Below, in pieces: positions 35,842-43,233 of a stretch of DNA of 64,000 nucleotides. Each line of letters begins with the position of its first letter. The first letter of the stretch is position 1. The stretch comes from M3007 sp033764075 (GTDB lineage: Bacteria > Bacteroidota > Bacteroidia > Chitinophagales > Saprospiraceae), in NCBI GenBank assembly GCA_033764075.1, contig JANRJH010000013.1:62001-126000 (forward strand). Direction: 5' to 3'. The position numbers and the translations under genes were made by a program. The notes beneath the pieces are model-generated. The model ran no database searches. It saw nothing but the letters and a program-made list of their open reading frames with translations, and was not told the DNA's origin.

Positions 35842-38229
35842 CTATTTAACCACTACCCTGCCCGACCACAGCAGACCGCCTGCCGCATCGCTTATCTGGA
35901 AAAAATACAGGCCCGGCGTAAATCCCGAACAGTTTACCTCAACCGGAAAACGATGTGCCTGTATTTCCCGGACGGTTCGGCCCTGCGCATCCGTAAACCG
36001 GAGCGACATCGGGGCGGCAGGTACACTGGCTGCCTCGAAAAAGATACGGTCGGCCGCCGGATTGGGAAAAACCCGGAGGTTTGCCTGCCGGGGCGCCTGG
36101 TAGAACACCCCTGTAGTGATGAACCGGGAACCCACCGTATGCCGCGTGGTATTGGTAATCACGGGCGCGTTGAAATCGAAATAGATCGCGCCGGTATTTT
36201 CAATAACCGTACCGTCGGGGTTATCGGGCGTTTGCGGCGCCCGAAACTGAACAAAACCCTGTGAACCCGCAAGGTTCACATTGCTGTCGGGCAACAGGAT
36301 ATTCTCGAAGACAAACTTGAGGATACCCCCGTCGAGTACCTCCAACCGGTAATCATGACTGGAGGCGCCGGGGCGGACCTTTCCGGCGTCGAGCGCTCCG
36401 GAAAGGGTGTCCAGAATGACCACCCGATAGGCAGTGTCGGTTCCGGTGTTCTGAAACCGGATCATGTAATCAATATTCGTGTTTTTCTCAATGAACTGCT
36501 CTGTTCCGTAACCCGCCGGCAGCGCCTGCTTGTCGTTTGGATCGTAGGAGCCGATGTTCTGGCGGCAGTCAATGGCCATAAACGGACTGGCAGGGTTAAT
36601 GGCGAATTGGGTTACGATTCCGGGCGTAAGCCCCCCGCATCCTTCCACAGCCACCACCGCAGCTCCCGGATACGGGTGCCCAGGCTCCTGCGACGCCTGC
36701 AGTACCCAGGTAGAACCATCGGCGGGAATGGGGTCCAGCGCCATGACCTCACCCGGCAGCAACTGGAACTCATTTTCGCCACGCATGAGCACGTCCTCCA
36801 CCACCACATATTGCAGCGGCGCGGCATTGGGTCCCCATCCTGTATTTTCAATGAAGAAGTAGATGCTGTCGTTTTGGCAAATACCTTCCACGACCACGTC
36901 GGCGCCCGACCACAAACCGATGGGACACAGGGTATCCGGAAAGATATGCGCTTCGGAACAATGGGTAGCGCCGAACGGCACATTGCACTTCGTAACGAAG
37001 GTGATGGAAAAGCGGCCACTCTGCCCGGGCGCCAGATCGCCCGTAGCAAAACGGTAAACATTATTGCCCAACGCAACCGCCGGGATGGAACTGCTCTGGT
37101 ACACCAGGCTCGGGTCGAGGGTAACCTCCACGTAGGTGTCCTCGGCCGGGTATGCGCCTCCGTTGGCGTAGGAGACATGGTAAACATCGGTAAAACACCC
37201 GCGAATCCGGGCGGTCGCCAGGTCGACAAAGAGCACCGGACAATAGTCGTCCAACACCACCGGAATATCCTGTTCTATCCGCTGGCTGCTGTCCTTATGG
37301 ACGAAGGCAATGGCATAACTCGTCGGGCATACCCCGCCACCGTAATGGAAGGGGGCGTTGAGTGTAAGGATAACCGAATCCAGTTTTCGGTCGACCGCCA
37401 GGGTGTACAGGCCATTTAAGTCGGAAACCGTGGTGTATACGGGTGTCCCGTTGGTTCCGCGCGCTTCCACCGTCCATCCGGCGAGGGGTTGTTCGCCGGC
37501 TTCACGGGCACAGTTCAGGCTGCTGTCTATGAAAACCCTGCCTTCGATCAGGTGTGCCGGTTTGTGGTTGACAAACACTTCCACCAGACACACACCATTG
37601 TTCCCGGCTTCATCTGTCACCTGCAAACCCACCACATACGTACCGGCCACCGCGAAAGTCATGGTAGGCACAAACGGCCCGTTCGGGTAATTCGCCGTCA
37701 GTGCAAACTGCAAATCACCGGCGTTGGTGCAATTGTCAAAACTTCCCTGGTCAACCTGAACGGCAGACAACACGGCAGTGGTTTGCAGAACCGTATCGAT
37801 CACCAGGCTAATCCCGGCATCGCACACCACCGTTGGCGGAGTCTGGTCGTTGGTACAGTCGCGCACCGTTACATTACCCCAACAAGTATTTCCGTTGGCG
37901 GGGTTTACCACCCGGACCACAAACGATTTACCCGCATCCGTCAGGTCAAACTGGGCCGGAATCCAGGGTCCGTTTCCGGTTGGCGGTATTTTGTCGACTT
38001 CGATCTTGTAAATATCGATGCAGGGGTAAGGTCCGCCTTCCAGGATATCCTCCGGCGCCATGGTAGCGGTACCATTGGTCAGGTTCACCACCACCTGGTC
38101 GTTGCAAACCATGGTGGTGCTATCATTGCTGCATTGCGCTCCGAGCGGTGCGATGCTGCCGAGCAGCCAAAAAGCACAACAGAGGAGGCAGGTGCGGATT
38201 ATCGGGTACTGGTGTTGTTGAATTCTCAT
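35842..38229 (-). CDS. Secreted protein with DUF7619-like domain and T9SS type A sorting domain
   Basis: 795 residues. Signal peptide from MRIQQHQYPIIRTCLLCCAFWLLGSIAPLGAQ. N-terminal HYR/PKD-type domain ('MVCNDQVVVNLTNGTATMAPEDILEGG', 'TPPTVVCDAGISLVIDTVLQT'), SdrD B-like domain ('GRVFIDSSLNCAREAGEQPLAGWTVEA'), DUF11-like parts and the DUF7619-type segment 'SYDPNDKQALPAGYG...NIDYMIRFQNTGTDTAYRVVILDTLS' that usually precedes a T9SS domain in Bacteroidota. The last about 75 residues are the type A signal: 'VFPNPAADRIFFE'...'GLYFFQISDAAGGLLWSGRVVVK'. The start at 38229 is chosen; the longer 5' reading is not signal-like. Convergent with ctp. An antisense 354-residue frame is a shadow. Confidence 0.88.
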   Translation of the reverse strand: MRIQQHQYPIIRTCLLCCAFWLLGSIAPLGAQCSNDSTTMVCNDQVVVNLTNGTATMAPEDILEGGPYPCIDIYKIEVDKIPPTGNGPWIPAQFDLTDAGKSFVVRVVNPANGNTCWGNVTVRDCTNDQTPPTVVCDAGISLVIDTVLQTTAVLSAVQVDQGSFDNCTNAGDLQFALTANYPNGPFVPTMTFAVAGTYVVGLQVTDEAGNNGVCLVEVFVNHKPAHLIEGRVFIDSSLNCAREAGEQPLAGWTVEARGTNGTPVYTTVSDLNGLYTLAVDRKLDSVILTLNAPFHYGGGVCPTSYAIAFVHKDSSQRIEQDIPVVLDDYCPVLFVDLATARIRGCFTDVYHVSYANGGAYPAEDTYVEVTLDPSLVYQSSSIPAVALGNNVYRFATGDLAPGQSGRFSITFVTKCNVPFGATHCSEAHIFPDTLCPIGLWSGADVVVEGICQNDSIYFFIENTGWGPNAAPLQYVVVEDVLMRGENEFQLLPGEVMALDPIPADGSTWVLQASQEPGHPYPGAAVVAVEGCGGLTPGIVTQFAINPASPFMAIDCRQNIGSYDPNDKQALPAGYGTEQFIEKNTNIDYMIRFQNTGTDTAYRVVILDTLSGALDAGKVRPGASSHDYRLEVLDGGILKFVFENILLPDSNVNLAGSQGFVQFRAPQTPDNPDGTVIENTGAIYFDFNAPVITNTTRHTVGSRFITTGVFYQAPRQANLRVFPNPAADRIFFEAASVPAAPMSLRFTDAQGRTVREIQAHRFPVEVNCSGFTPGLYFFQISDAAGGLLWSGRVVVK

Positions 38230-38339
38230 GATCAGAAAGGTTGTTCGTGTGTAGTTTACGGGATGAAAACAGGTATCGGGAAAACGAATGGTCGCGGCCT
38301 TTTCCGACGATACAAATGTGGGGAGTAAGCAGCCGTGAT

Positions 38340-38474
38340 AAAAAATCAATTTTAATAGTTTGTAGTATTTAATTTAAAATTATAAAATTCATAAATAATT
38401 TAATTATAGTTTTTTAATTTATATTTTTATTTACTTTTGTAGAGTATTTTTTATTTTTACCAAAAAAAAACGCT
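38340..38474 (+). promoter_or_regulatory. AT-rich leader with -7 box for the 462-residue protein gene
   Basis: This stretch is almost entirely A and T, strongly unlike the surrounding G+C-rich DNA. TACTTTTG at 38432-38439 is a perfect TAnnTTTG box, 36 bases before the ATG at 38475. T-rich bases 38409-38415 are at the right distance for a weak -33 element. Several A/T tracts may bend the DNA or bind regulators. Confidence 0.55.
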
Positions 38475-39863
38475 ATGCAGAACAGCAGGCTGATCCGGTT
38501 GATTCGCTCCCTGGGAACTGTTGAACGGCGCAACGCCCGGTATTTTTTACAGTCGCCCCTGTTCAACACCCGGAAGGACGTATTGTCGTTGTTTGACTGG
38601 TTGTGCCAGAAGGAGTCGCCGGACAAACCGGCAGTGTGGGCAGCCCTGCATCCGGGCCGACCTTTTGACGACACCCACCTGCGGCTGCAAATGAGCTACC
38701 TGAACCGTTTGCTGGAAATGTTTCTGCTGGTGCAGGGGGTGAACCTGAAAACACCGGAGGCGCAATTGCGCCTGGCGGGCATTTACCGAAAGCGGGGGTT
38801 GAACGGTCATTTTGACCGGACCATCCAGGCATTCGGCAAGTCCATCGAACAGCAACCACTCCGCAACGAACAGTATTACACCCGTTTGCGACACTACCAT
38901 CTGGAACAGTACGAAAGCGCCGTACGCAAAAACCCGGCGGCATCGGGACCATTAAAGGAATTTGCGCACAGCACTGATGTGTTGTATCTGACCACCCGTT
39001 TGCGCATGATCTGTCTTGAAATTTCGCAACACAACGTGTACCCGTCTGGAGAAACAGATCCCCTGCACCGGGATGTTATTGCCCTGGCGGAAAGCCGTGA
39101 GTGGTCGGCTTTACCCGCCGTAGCCACCTATCTGTCGGCCATTCGAATGATGCAGGGGTCCGATTTAAATACGGATTACCATGCATTTATGCGCAATGTC
39201 ACGACAGGGAGCGCCCATTTTTCCCAGGAGGAGATGGGTGAGTTTTTCACTTTTGCGGTCAACCATTGCATTCGCAGGGTCAACGACGGAGACAAAGTGA
39301 TGGAGCACGAACTATTTGCGCTGTACCAACGGGGTTTGGAAGCCGGCCACCTGTTTGAAAACGACGGCACGTTGTCCCGGTTCACCTACCACAACATTGT
39401 TGCCGCCGGTTTGCGGTGCCAGGCGCTGGACTGGGTGGATCAGTTCATTCACCAATACATGCCGTTTTTGGAACGTGCATACCGGGAGGGCGCCCTCAGC
39501 TTTAACCTGGCCCGGCTGGAGTACGCCCGCAAACGGTACGATAACGTACAACAGTTGTTGCAAAAGGCAAACTACTACGATCCGCTGCTGCACCTGGCAG
39601 CCAAGACCCTGCTCCTGAAAACATACTTCACGCTGGGTGAATTTGACCTCTTGTACGCCCACCTGGATGCCATGCGAAACTACATCCACCGCAAGAAAGT
39701 GTTGGGGTACCACCGAAAAAACTACCTGAATATCATTCGGTATACTGAACTTTTGTTGCAAAGCGGGCACGATCGTCGGCTGGAGGCGGCTTTGCGGCTC
39801 AAAATCGAGCAAGAACCGGTGTTGACCGAAAAAGAGTGGATGCTGGCGCAGTTGGCGGAGTGA
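38475..39863 (+). CDS. Hypothetical helical-repeat protein, 462 residues
   Basis: I do not recognise a named family. The protein has no signal peptide and is alpha-helical throughout, with TPR-like helix pairs in the second half ('FNLARLEYARKRYDNVQQLLQKANYYDPLLHLAAKTLLLKTYFTLGEFDLLYAHLDAMRNYI'). The N-terminus starts 'MQNSRLIRLIRSLGTVERRNARYFLQSPLFNTRKDVLSLFDWLCQ', a pattern I associate with uncharacterised proteins of Saprospirales; that is recall, not a search. It is basic and rich in Tyr/His. It stands behind an AT-rich promoter and its stop is 12 bases from the stop of the convergent alkaline phosphatase gene. Likely cytoplasmic scaffold or regulator. Confidence 0.8.
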   Translation: MQNSRLIRLIRSLGTVERRNARYFLQSPLFNTRKDVLSLFDWLCQKESPDKPAVWAALHPGRPFDDTHLRLQMSYLNRLLEMFLLVQGVNLKTPEAQLRLAGIYRKRGLNGHFDRTIQAFGKSIEQQPLRNEQYYTRLRHYHLEQYESAVRKNPAASGPLKEFAHSTDVLYLTTRLRMICLEISQHNVYPSGETDPLHRDVIALAESREWSALPAVATYLSAIRMMQGSDLNTDYHAFMRNVTTGSAHFSQEEMGEFFTFAVNHCIRRVNDGDKVMEHELFALYQRGLEAGHLFENDGTLSRFTYHNIVAAGLRCQALDWVDQFIHQYMPFLERAYREGALSFNLARLEYARKRYDNVQQLLQKANYYDPLLHLAAKTLLLKTYFTLGEFDLLYAHLDAMRNYIHRKKVLGYHRKNYLNIIRYTELLLQSGHDRRLEAALRLKIEQEPVLTEKEWMLAQLAE

Positions 39864-39875
39864 AAGGAGAAAAGG

Positions 39876-40958
39876 TCACCACGGACGCAGGCCCAAAGCA
39901 CCCCACATTTTCCAGTACAGTTCTGTATTTTCATAAACCCCGGAGAACAATTCCGACTGCGGGCCAAAGGCGTAAACCGGCACCATGGCGCCGGTGTGCT
40001 GGCGGTCCAGGAATCGGGCCTGTAATTCCATGGGCGTATTGCCTTCCAGGAGCGTCAGCGCGCCACATTCGTGGTCACCGGTGACGATAACGAGCGTGTT
40101 GCCCTGTGCAGCCGCAAAATCCAGCGCTTTGTGGATGGCCTTGTCGAAATCGGTCAGCTCGTCGCGAAGCCAGGTGTCGTTGTTGGCGTGTAGGGCCCAG
40201 TCGATCTGGCTGCCTTCTACCAGCAGAAAAAAACCTTTTGGACTGCGGCGCTGCAGGAAGGGAAGTACAGCCTCCACGGCGCCGGGGAGGTACTCGCGTC
40301 CTTCGGTGGCCGCACCTGGCTCGGCGGGCGCGGTGAACAGGAAAAAAGGCGCCGAGCCGTCCATCGGCATTCGGCGAAAAGAGACCCCATTGTCCACGCG
40401 GTAACCACGGTTCAAGAGCGTGTCCTTGAGGTGCTGCCACTTGCCCTGTGGCGCAAAAGCCTGGGCGCCGCCGCCGACAAAGCAGTCGAGTTCGGTGCAC
40501 AAATAATCCTCGGCGATGCCTTCCGTGAAGGCGCGGATCTCCTGGTGGGCGATGAAGGAGGCTGGCGTGGCGTGCGTGGCCGAACAGGTAACCACGATTC
40601 CGGTTGCCCATCCGCGGACATCCAGTTCTTCCAGAATACTGGTGCAGGGCAGGTTGTCGGCGCGCACACCAACCGCGCCGTTTTTGGTTTTAATACCACA
40701 GGAGAATGCCGTAGCGCCGGCGCCGGAATCGGTGATGATGTCGTCGTGAGAATGTGATTTGTGGAAACCAACCACCGGGAAACGGCGGTAGGCACTGTTT
40801 TCCTCCCCGGTGAGGTAAATGGAATAGGACATCTGGGGCAAAGCCAGCCCGTCGCCGATCATCAGAACGATGTTCAGCGGGCGCTCTGCCTGACCCCACA
40901 AAAGACAGGGCAGGAGCAGGAGCAGCACGAAGTTTGATTTGGCGGCGATTAGGCTCAA
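39876..40958 (-). CDS. Alkaline phosphatase
   Basis: 360 residues with signal peptide (FVLLLLLPCLLWGQ, about 10-23). PhoA-superfamily motifs: metal-binding 'LMIGDGLALPQM' (Asp36), nucleophile Ser78 in 'TDSGAGATAFSCG' (most family members have DSAAxATA; here Gly replaces Ala after Ser), 'VEGSQIDWALHANN' and 'TGDHECGAL' with metal-ligand His, plus 'HTGAMVPVYAFGP'. Hydrolyses phosphate monoesters in the periplasm or outside; commonly induced by phosphate limitation, but no Pho box is claimed here. At 360 residues it lacks the large crown insertions of E. coli PhoA. A good promoter lies at 40989-41019. Confidence 0.93.
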   Translation of the reverse strand: MSLIAAKSNFVLLLLLPCLLWGQAERPLNIVLMIGDGLALPQMSYSIYLTGEENSAYRRFPVVGFHKSHSHDDIITDSGAGATAFSCGIKTKNGAVGVRADNLPCTSILEELDVRGWATGIVVTCSATHATPASFIAHQEIRAFTEGIAEDYLCTELDCFVGGGAQAFAPQGKWQHLKDTLLNRGYRVDNGVSFRRMPMDGSAPFFLFTAPAEPGAATEGREYLPGAVEAVLPFLQRRSPKGFFLLVEGSQIDWALHANNDTWLRDELTDFDKAIHKALDFAAAQGNTLVIVTGDHECGALTLLEGNTPMELQARFLDRQHTGAMVPVYAFGPQSELFSGVYENTELYWKMWGALGLRPW

Positions 40959-40988
40959 AGAAATAACGCGATCGTAAAAGATCGGCTA

Positions 40989-41019
40989 CAAAAGTACGGC
41001 AATTGAATTAATTTTCAAA
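40989..41019 (-). promoter_or_regulatory. Complete Bacteroidota promoter for the alkaline phosphatase gene
   Basis: On the minus strand: -33 TTTG (41016-41019), 19-base spacer, -7 TACTTTTG (40989-40996). This matches TTTG-N19-TAnnTTTG. The ATG at 40958 is 30 bases downstream of the -7 box. Best-formed promoter in the window together with that of the Uma2 gene. Confidence 0.7.
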
Positions 41020-41042
41020 AAATGTATCCCCAACAAAAAAAA

Positions 41043-41696
41043 CTACCGCAACAGGCCGTCGGCCATAGTCATCCGACGGTCCGACAGCTCGGCCAACTCC
41101 TGGTTGTGGGTCACGATCACAAACGTTTGCCCCAGTTCGTCGCACAGCCGGCGGATGAGCCGGTGCAAGTCCCTGGAGGCCTGGCTGTCGAGGTTTCCGG
41201 TGGGTTCGTCGGCAAAGATAATGTCGGGGTTGTTGACGAGTGCGCGGGCTACGGCCACGCGTTGTTGTTCGCCCCCGCTAAGCTGTGCCGGTTTGTGTTG
41301 ATAGCGTTCGGCCAGGCCCAGGAAATCGAGGAGTTCTCTGGCCTGGGCCTGCACCTCGTTGTCGGGGCGGCCGGCAATGTACCCCGGCATGCTCACGTTT
41401 TCAAGGGCTGTAAACTCGGGCAGCAGGTGGTGAAACTGGAAAACAAAACCGATGCGGCGGTTGCGAAATTCGGCCAGCGAGCGGTTGTTCAGTTGCAGAA
41501 CAGCCGTACCGGCAATTTCCAGCGCACCCTGATCGGCGCCGTCAAGGGTGCCCAGGATGTGCAGCAGGGTGCTTTTGCCGGCACCGGATTTGCCGATGAT
41601 GCTGACGATCTCCCCCTTTTCCACCGTCAGATCCACCCCTTTGAGTATTTCCAGCCGGCCGAAACGCTTGTGAATGTTGGTAGCGCGCAATAACAT
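41043..41696 (-). CDS. LolD-like ABC transporter ATP-binding protein
   Basis: 217 residues, a single ABC ATPase domain. Walker A GKSGAGKS (residues 35-42), Q-loop 'FVFQFHHLLPEF', signature LSGGEQQRVAVARAL, Walker B IIFADEPTGNLD and the switch His 'FVIVTHNQEL'. The MacB/LolD subgroup is suggested by 'FQFHHLLPEFTALENVSMPGYIAG' and 'EPTGNLDSQAS'. These ATPases drive lipoprotein release (LolCDE) or FtsX/MacB-type exporters; no permease gene is adjacent, as is common for LolD in Bacteroidota. A TAATTTTG box (41701-41708) lies only 5 bases before the ATG, so the mRNA could be nearly leaderless. Confidence 0.9.
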   Translation of the reverse strand: MLLRATNIHKRFGRLEILKGVDLTVEKGEIVSIIGKSGAGKSTLLHILGTLDGADQGALEIAGTAVLQLNNRSLAEFRNRRIGFVFQFHHLLPEFTALENVSMPGYIAGRPDNEVQAQARELLDFLGLAERYQHKPAQLSGGEQQRVAVARALVNNPDIIFADEPTGNLDSQASRDLHRLIRRLCDELGQTFVIVTHNQELAELSDRRMTMADGLLR

Positions 41697-41700
41697 GGCG

Positions 41701-41708
41701 CAAAATTA
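41701..41708 (-). promoter_or_regulatory. -7 box next to LolD-like gene start
   Basis: Minus-strand TAATTTTG fits TAnnTTTG. With transcription starting about 7 bases downstream, the transcript would begin near the ATG at 41696. Could be chance. Confidence 0.35.
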
Positions 41709-41852
41709 ACCCGATTTGGGATAACGGATGGGGCAATCCGGAGAACGTATGCGGCAAAATGTAAACACTTTACCTAAACTTCAACTCTGGTTTGCCGTCT
41801 AAAGGCAAAAATCGCCGTATTTTGCGCCCCTACTGAGCGGAGAGGCCAGCAC

Positions 41853-43076
41853 ATGAAGATACTACAATTGAGCAAAAAGTTTCCCTATCCGGTAAAGGAC
41901 GGAGAAAGCCTGGCGATTGCCAACTTATCTAAGGCGTTTGCAGAGCTGGGCTGTTCGGTGAGTCTGCTGGCCATGAACACGCGTAAACACTGGGTGGACA
42001 CCCAGTCATTGCCGCCGGCACTCGACTATTACAGCCACATCGAAACCGTGATGGTGGACAACCGCATCAAACCCCTGCGGGCTTTCCGGAACCTTTTTTG
42101 CAACACCTCCTACCACATTGAGCGGTTCATTGAGCCGCGTTTTTCAGAAACACTTGCCGGCATCCTGCAAAGGGAGCCGTTCGACGTGGTGCAGTTGGAA
42201 ACCCTGTACCTGGCGCCTTATATTCCGGTGATTCGCCGGCACTCCGACGCGCTGGTCGCCATGCGCGCACACAACGTCGAGCACGAGATATGGGAGCGGG
42301 TGGCCGTCAACAGCCCGCTGCTCAAGCGCCGCTACCTGCAGCACATCACCCCAAGGCTGAAAGCCTACGAGACAGCACAGTTGAACCATTACGACCTAAT
42401 GGTGAGCATTTCGGCCCGCGACCTGGACCACTTTCATGCCATGGGCCTTCAAAAACCGGGCGTTATCGCCCCCATCGGTATCGATTGCCGGGTGTACGAA
42501 CCCGACCGGAGCAGCTTCACCCGCCCCTTAAGCCTGTCGTTCATCGGCTCGCTCGACTGGATGCCGAATGTTGAAGGACTGCGCTGGTTTCTCGATCAGG
42601 TCTGGAAACCACTGCTGTCCCGGCGTTTCCCGGCCCTGGAACTGCACATTGCCGGCCGGAACACCCCTGCCTGGCTCACCAACCTTCGACTCCCCGGCGT
42701 GCACGTACACGGAGAGGTACCCTCGGCCCCCGATTTCATCAATCGCCACAGCGTGATGGTGGTTCCCCTGTTGTCGGGGGGCGGCATGCGCGCCAAAGCC
42801 CTGGAAGGCATGGCCCTGGGCAAAGTGGTGCTCAGTACCACCCTGGGCATGGAAGGTATCGACGCCGTTGACAAAGAGCACTGCCTGGTGGCCGACACGC
42901 CGGAGGCGTTTTCGCAGGCGATAACATGGTGTATACAACAAGGCCCAAGGCTCCAGCCCCTCGGTGAACGGGCGCGCAACTTGTGCGAGCAGCGGTACGA
43001 CAACATCGCCATTGCCCACGCCCTGGCCGACACCTACCGCCGGCAGCTCAATCGGCAGCACGCGCTCGTTTCCTGA
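41853..43076 (+). CDS. Group 1 (GT4-type) glycosyltransferase
   Basis: 407 residues, GT-B fold with two Rossmann domains. N-terminal 'MKILQLSKKFPYPVKDGESLAIANLSKAFAELGCSVSLLAMNT', C-terminal donor-binding part 'LSLSFIGSLDWMPNVEGLRWFLDQVWKPLL' and 'MVVPLLSGGGMRAKALEGMALGKVVLSTTLGMEGI', typical of GT4 enzymes using nucleotide sugars with retention. It likely adds a sugar to a lipid or polysaccharide precursor at the inner membrane; the acceptor is unknown. It stands alone, not in a polysaccharide cluster. Upstream 'TTTGCCGTC...TATTTTG' resembles a weak promoter. No transmembrane segment. Confidence 0.88.
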   Translation: MKILQLSKKFPYPVKDGESLAIANLSKAFAELGCSVSLLAMNTRKHWVDTQSLPPALDYYSHIETVMVDNRIKPLRAFRNLFCNTSYHIERFIEPRFSETLAGILQREPFDVVQLETLYLAPYIPVIRRHSDALVAMRAHNVEHEIWERVAVNSPLLKRRYLQHITPRLKAYETAQLNHYDLMVSISARDLDHFHAMGLQKPGVIAPIGIDCRVYEPDRSSFTRPLSLSFIGSLDWMPNVEGLRWFLDQVWKPLLSRRFPALELHIAGRNTPAWLTNLRLPGVHVHGEVPSAPDFINRHSVMVVPLLSGGGMRAKALEGMALGKVVLSTTLGMEGIDAVDKEHCLVADTPEAFSQAITWCIQQGPRLQPLGERARNLCEQRYDNIAIAHALADTYRRQLNRQHALVS

Positions 43077-43098
43077 AATGGGCAAAATGTTTGCCATT
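43077..43098 (+). terminator. Weak stem-loop after the glycosyltransferase gene
   Basis: AATGGGCAAA / TTTGCCATT forms a 9-bp stem with a bulged G and a 3-base loop directly after the stop codon; the following bases are not T-rich. Low confidence as an intrinsic terminator. Confidence 0.3.
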
Positions 43099-43233
43099 TA
43101 CACGACAAACAAGACCTTTGCCGTTTATCAAGGTGCGCCTGCCCATATCGGCGCCTTAACTTTATTCGGCATATTTGTTGTCTGACAACGGAAGTGCCTT
43201 TTTGATAATCCAGTTTAAACCACTTGCCTTCGG

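Noticed and set aside
36355..37419. 354-residue open frame antisense to the type A T9SS protein
   Set aside because: Shadow frame; opposite strand has signal peptide, domains and T9SS motif.
39876..40958. Pho regulation of the alkaline phosphatase
   Set aside because: No Pho-box-like direct repeat was recognised; only a basal promoter was seen.
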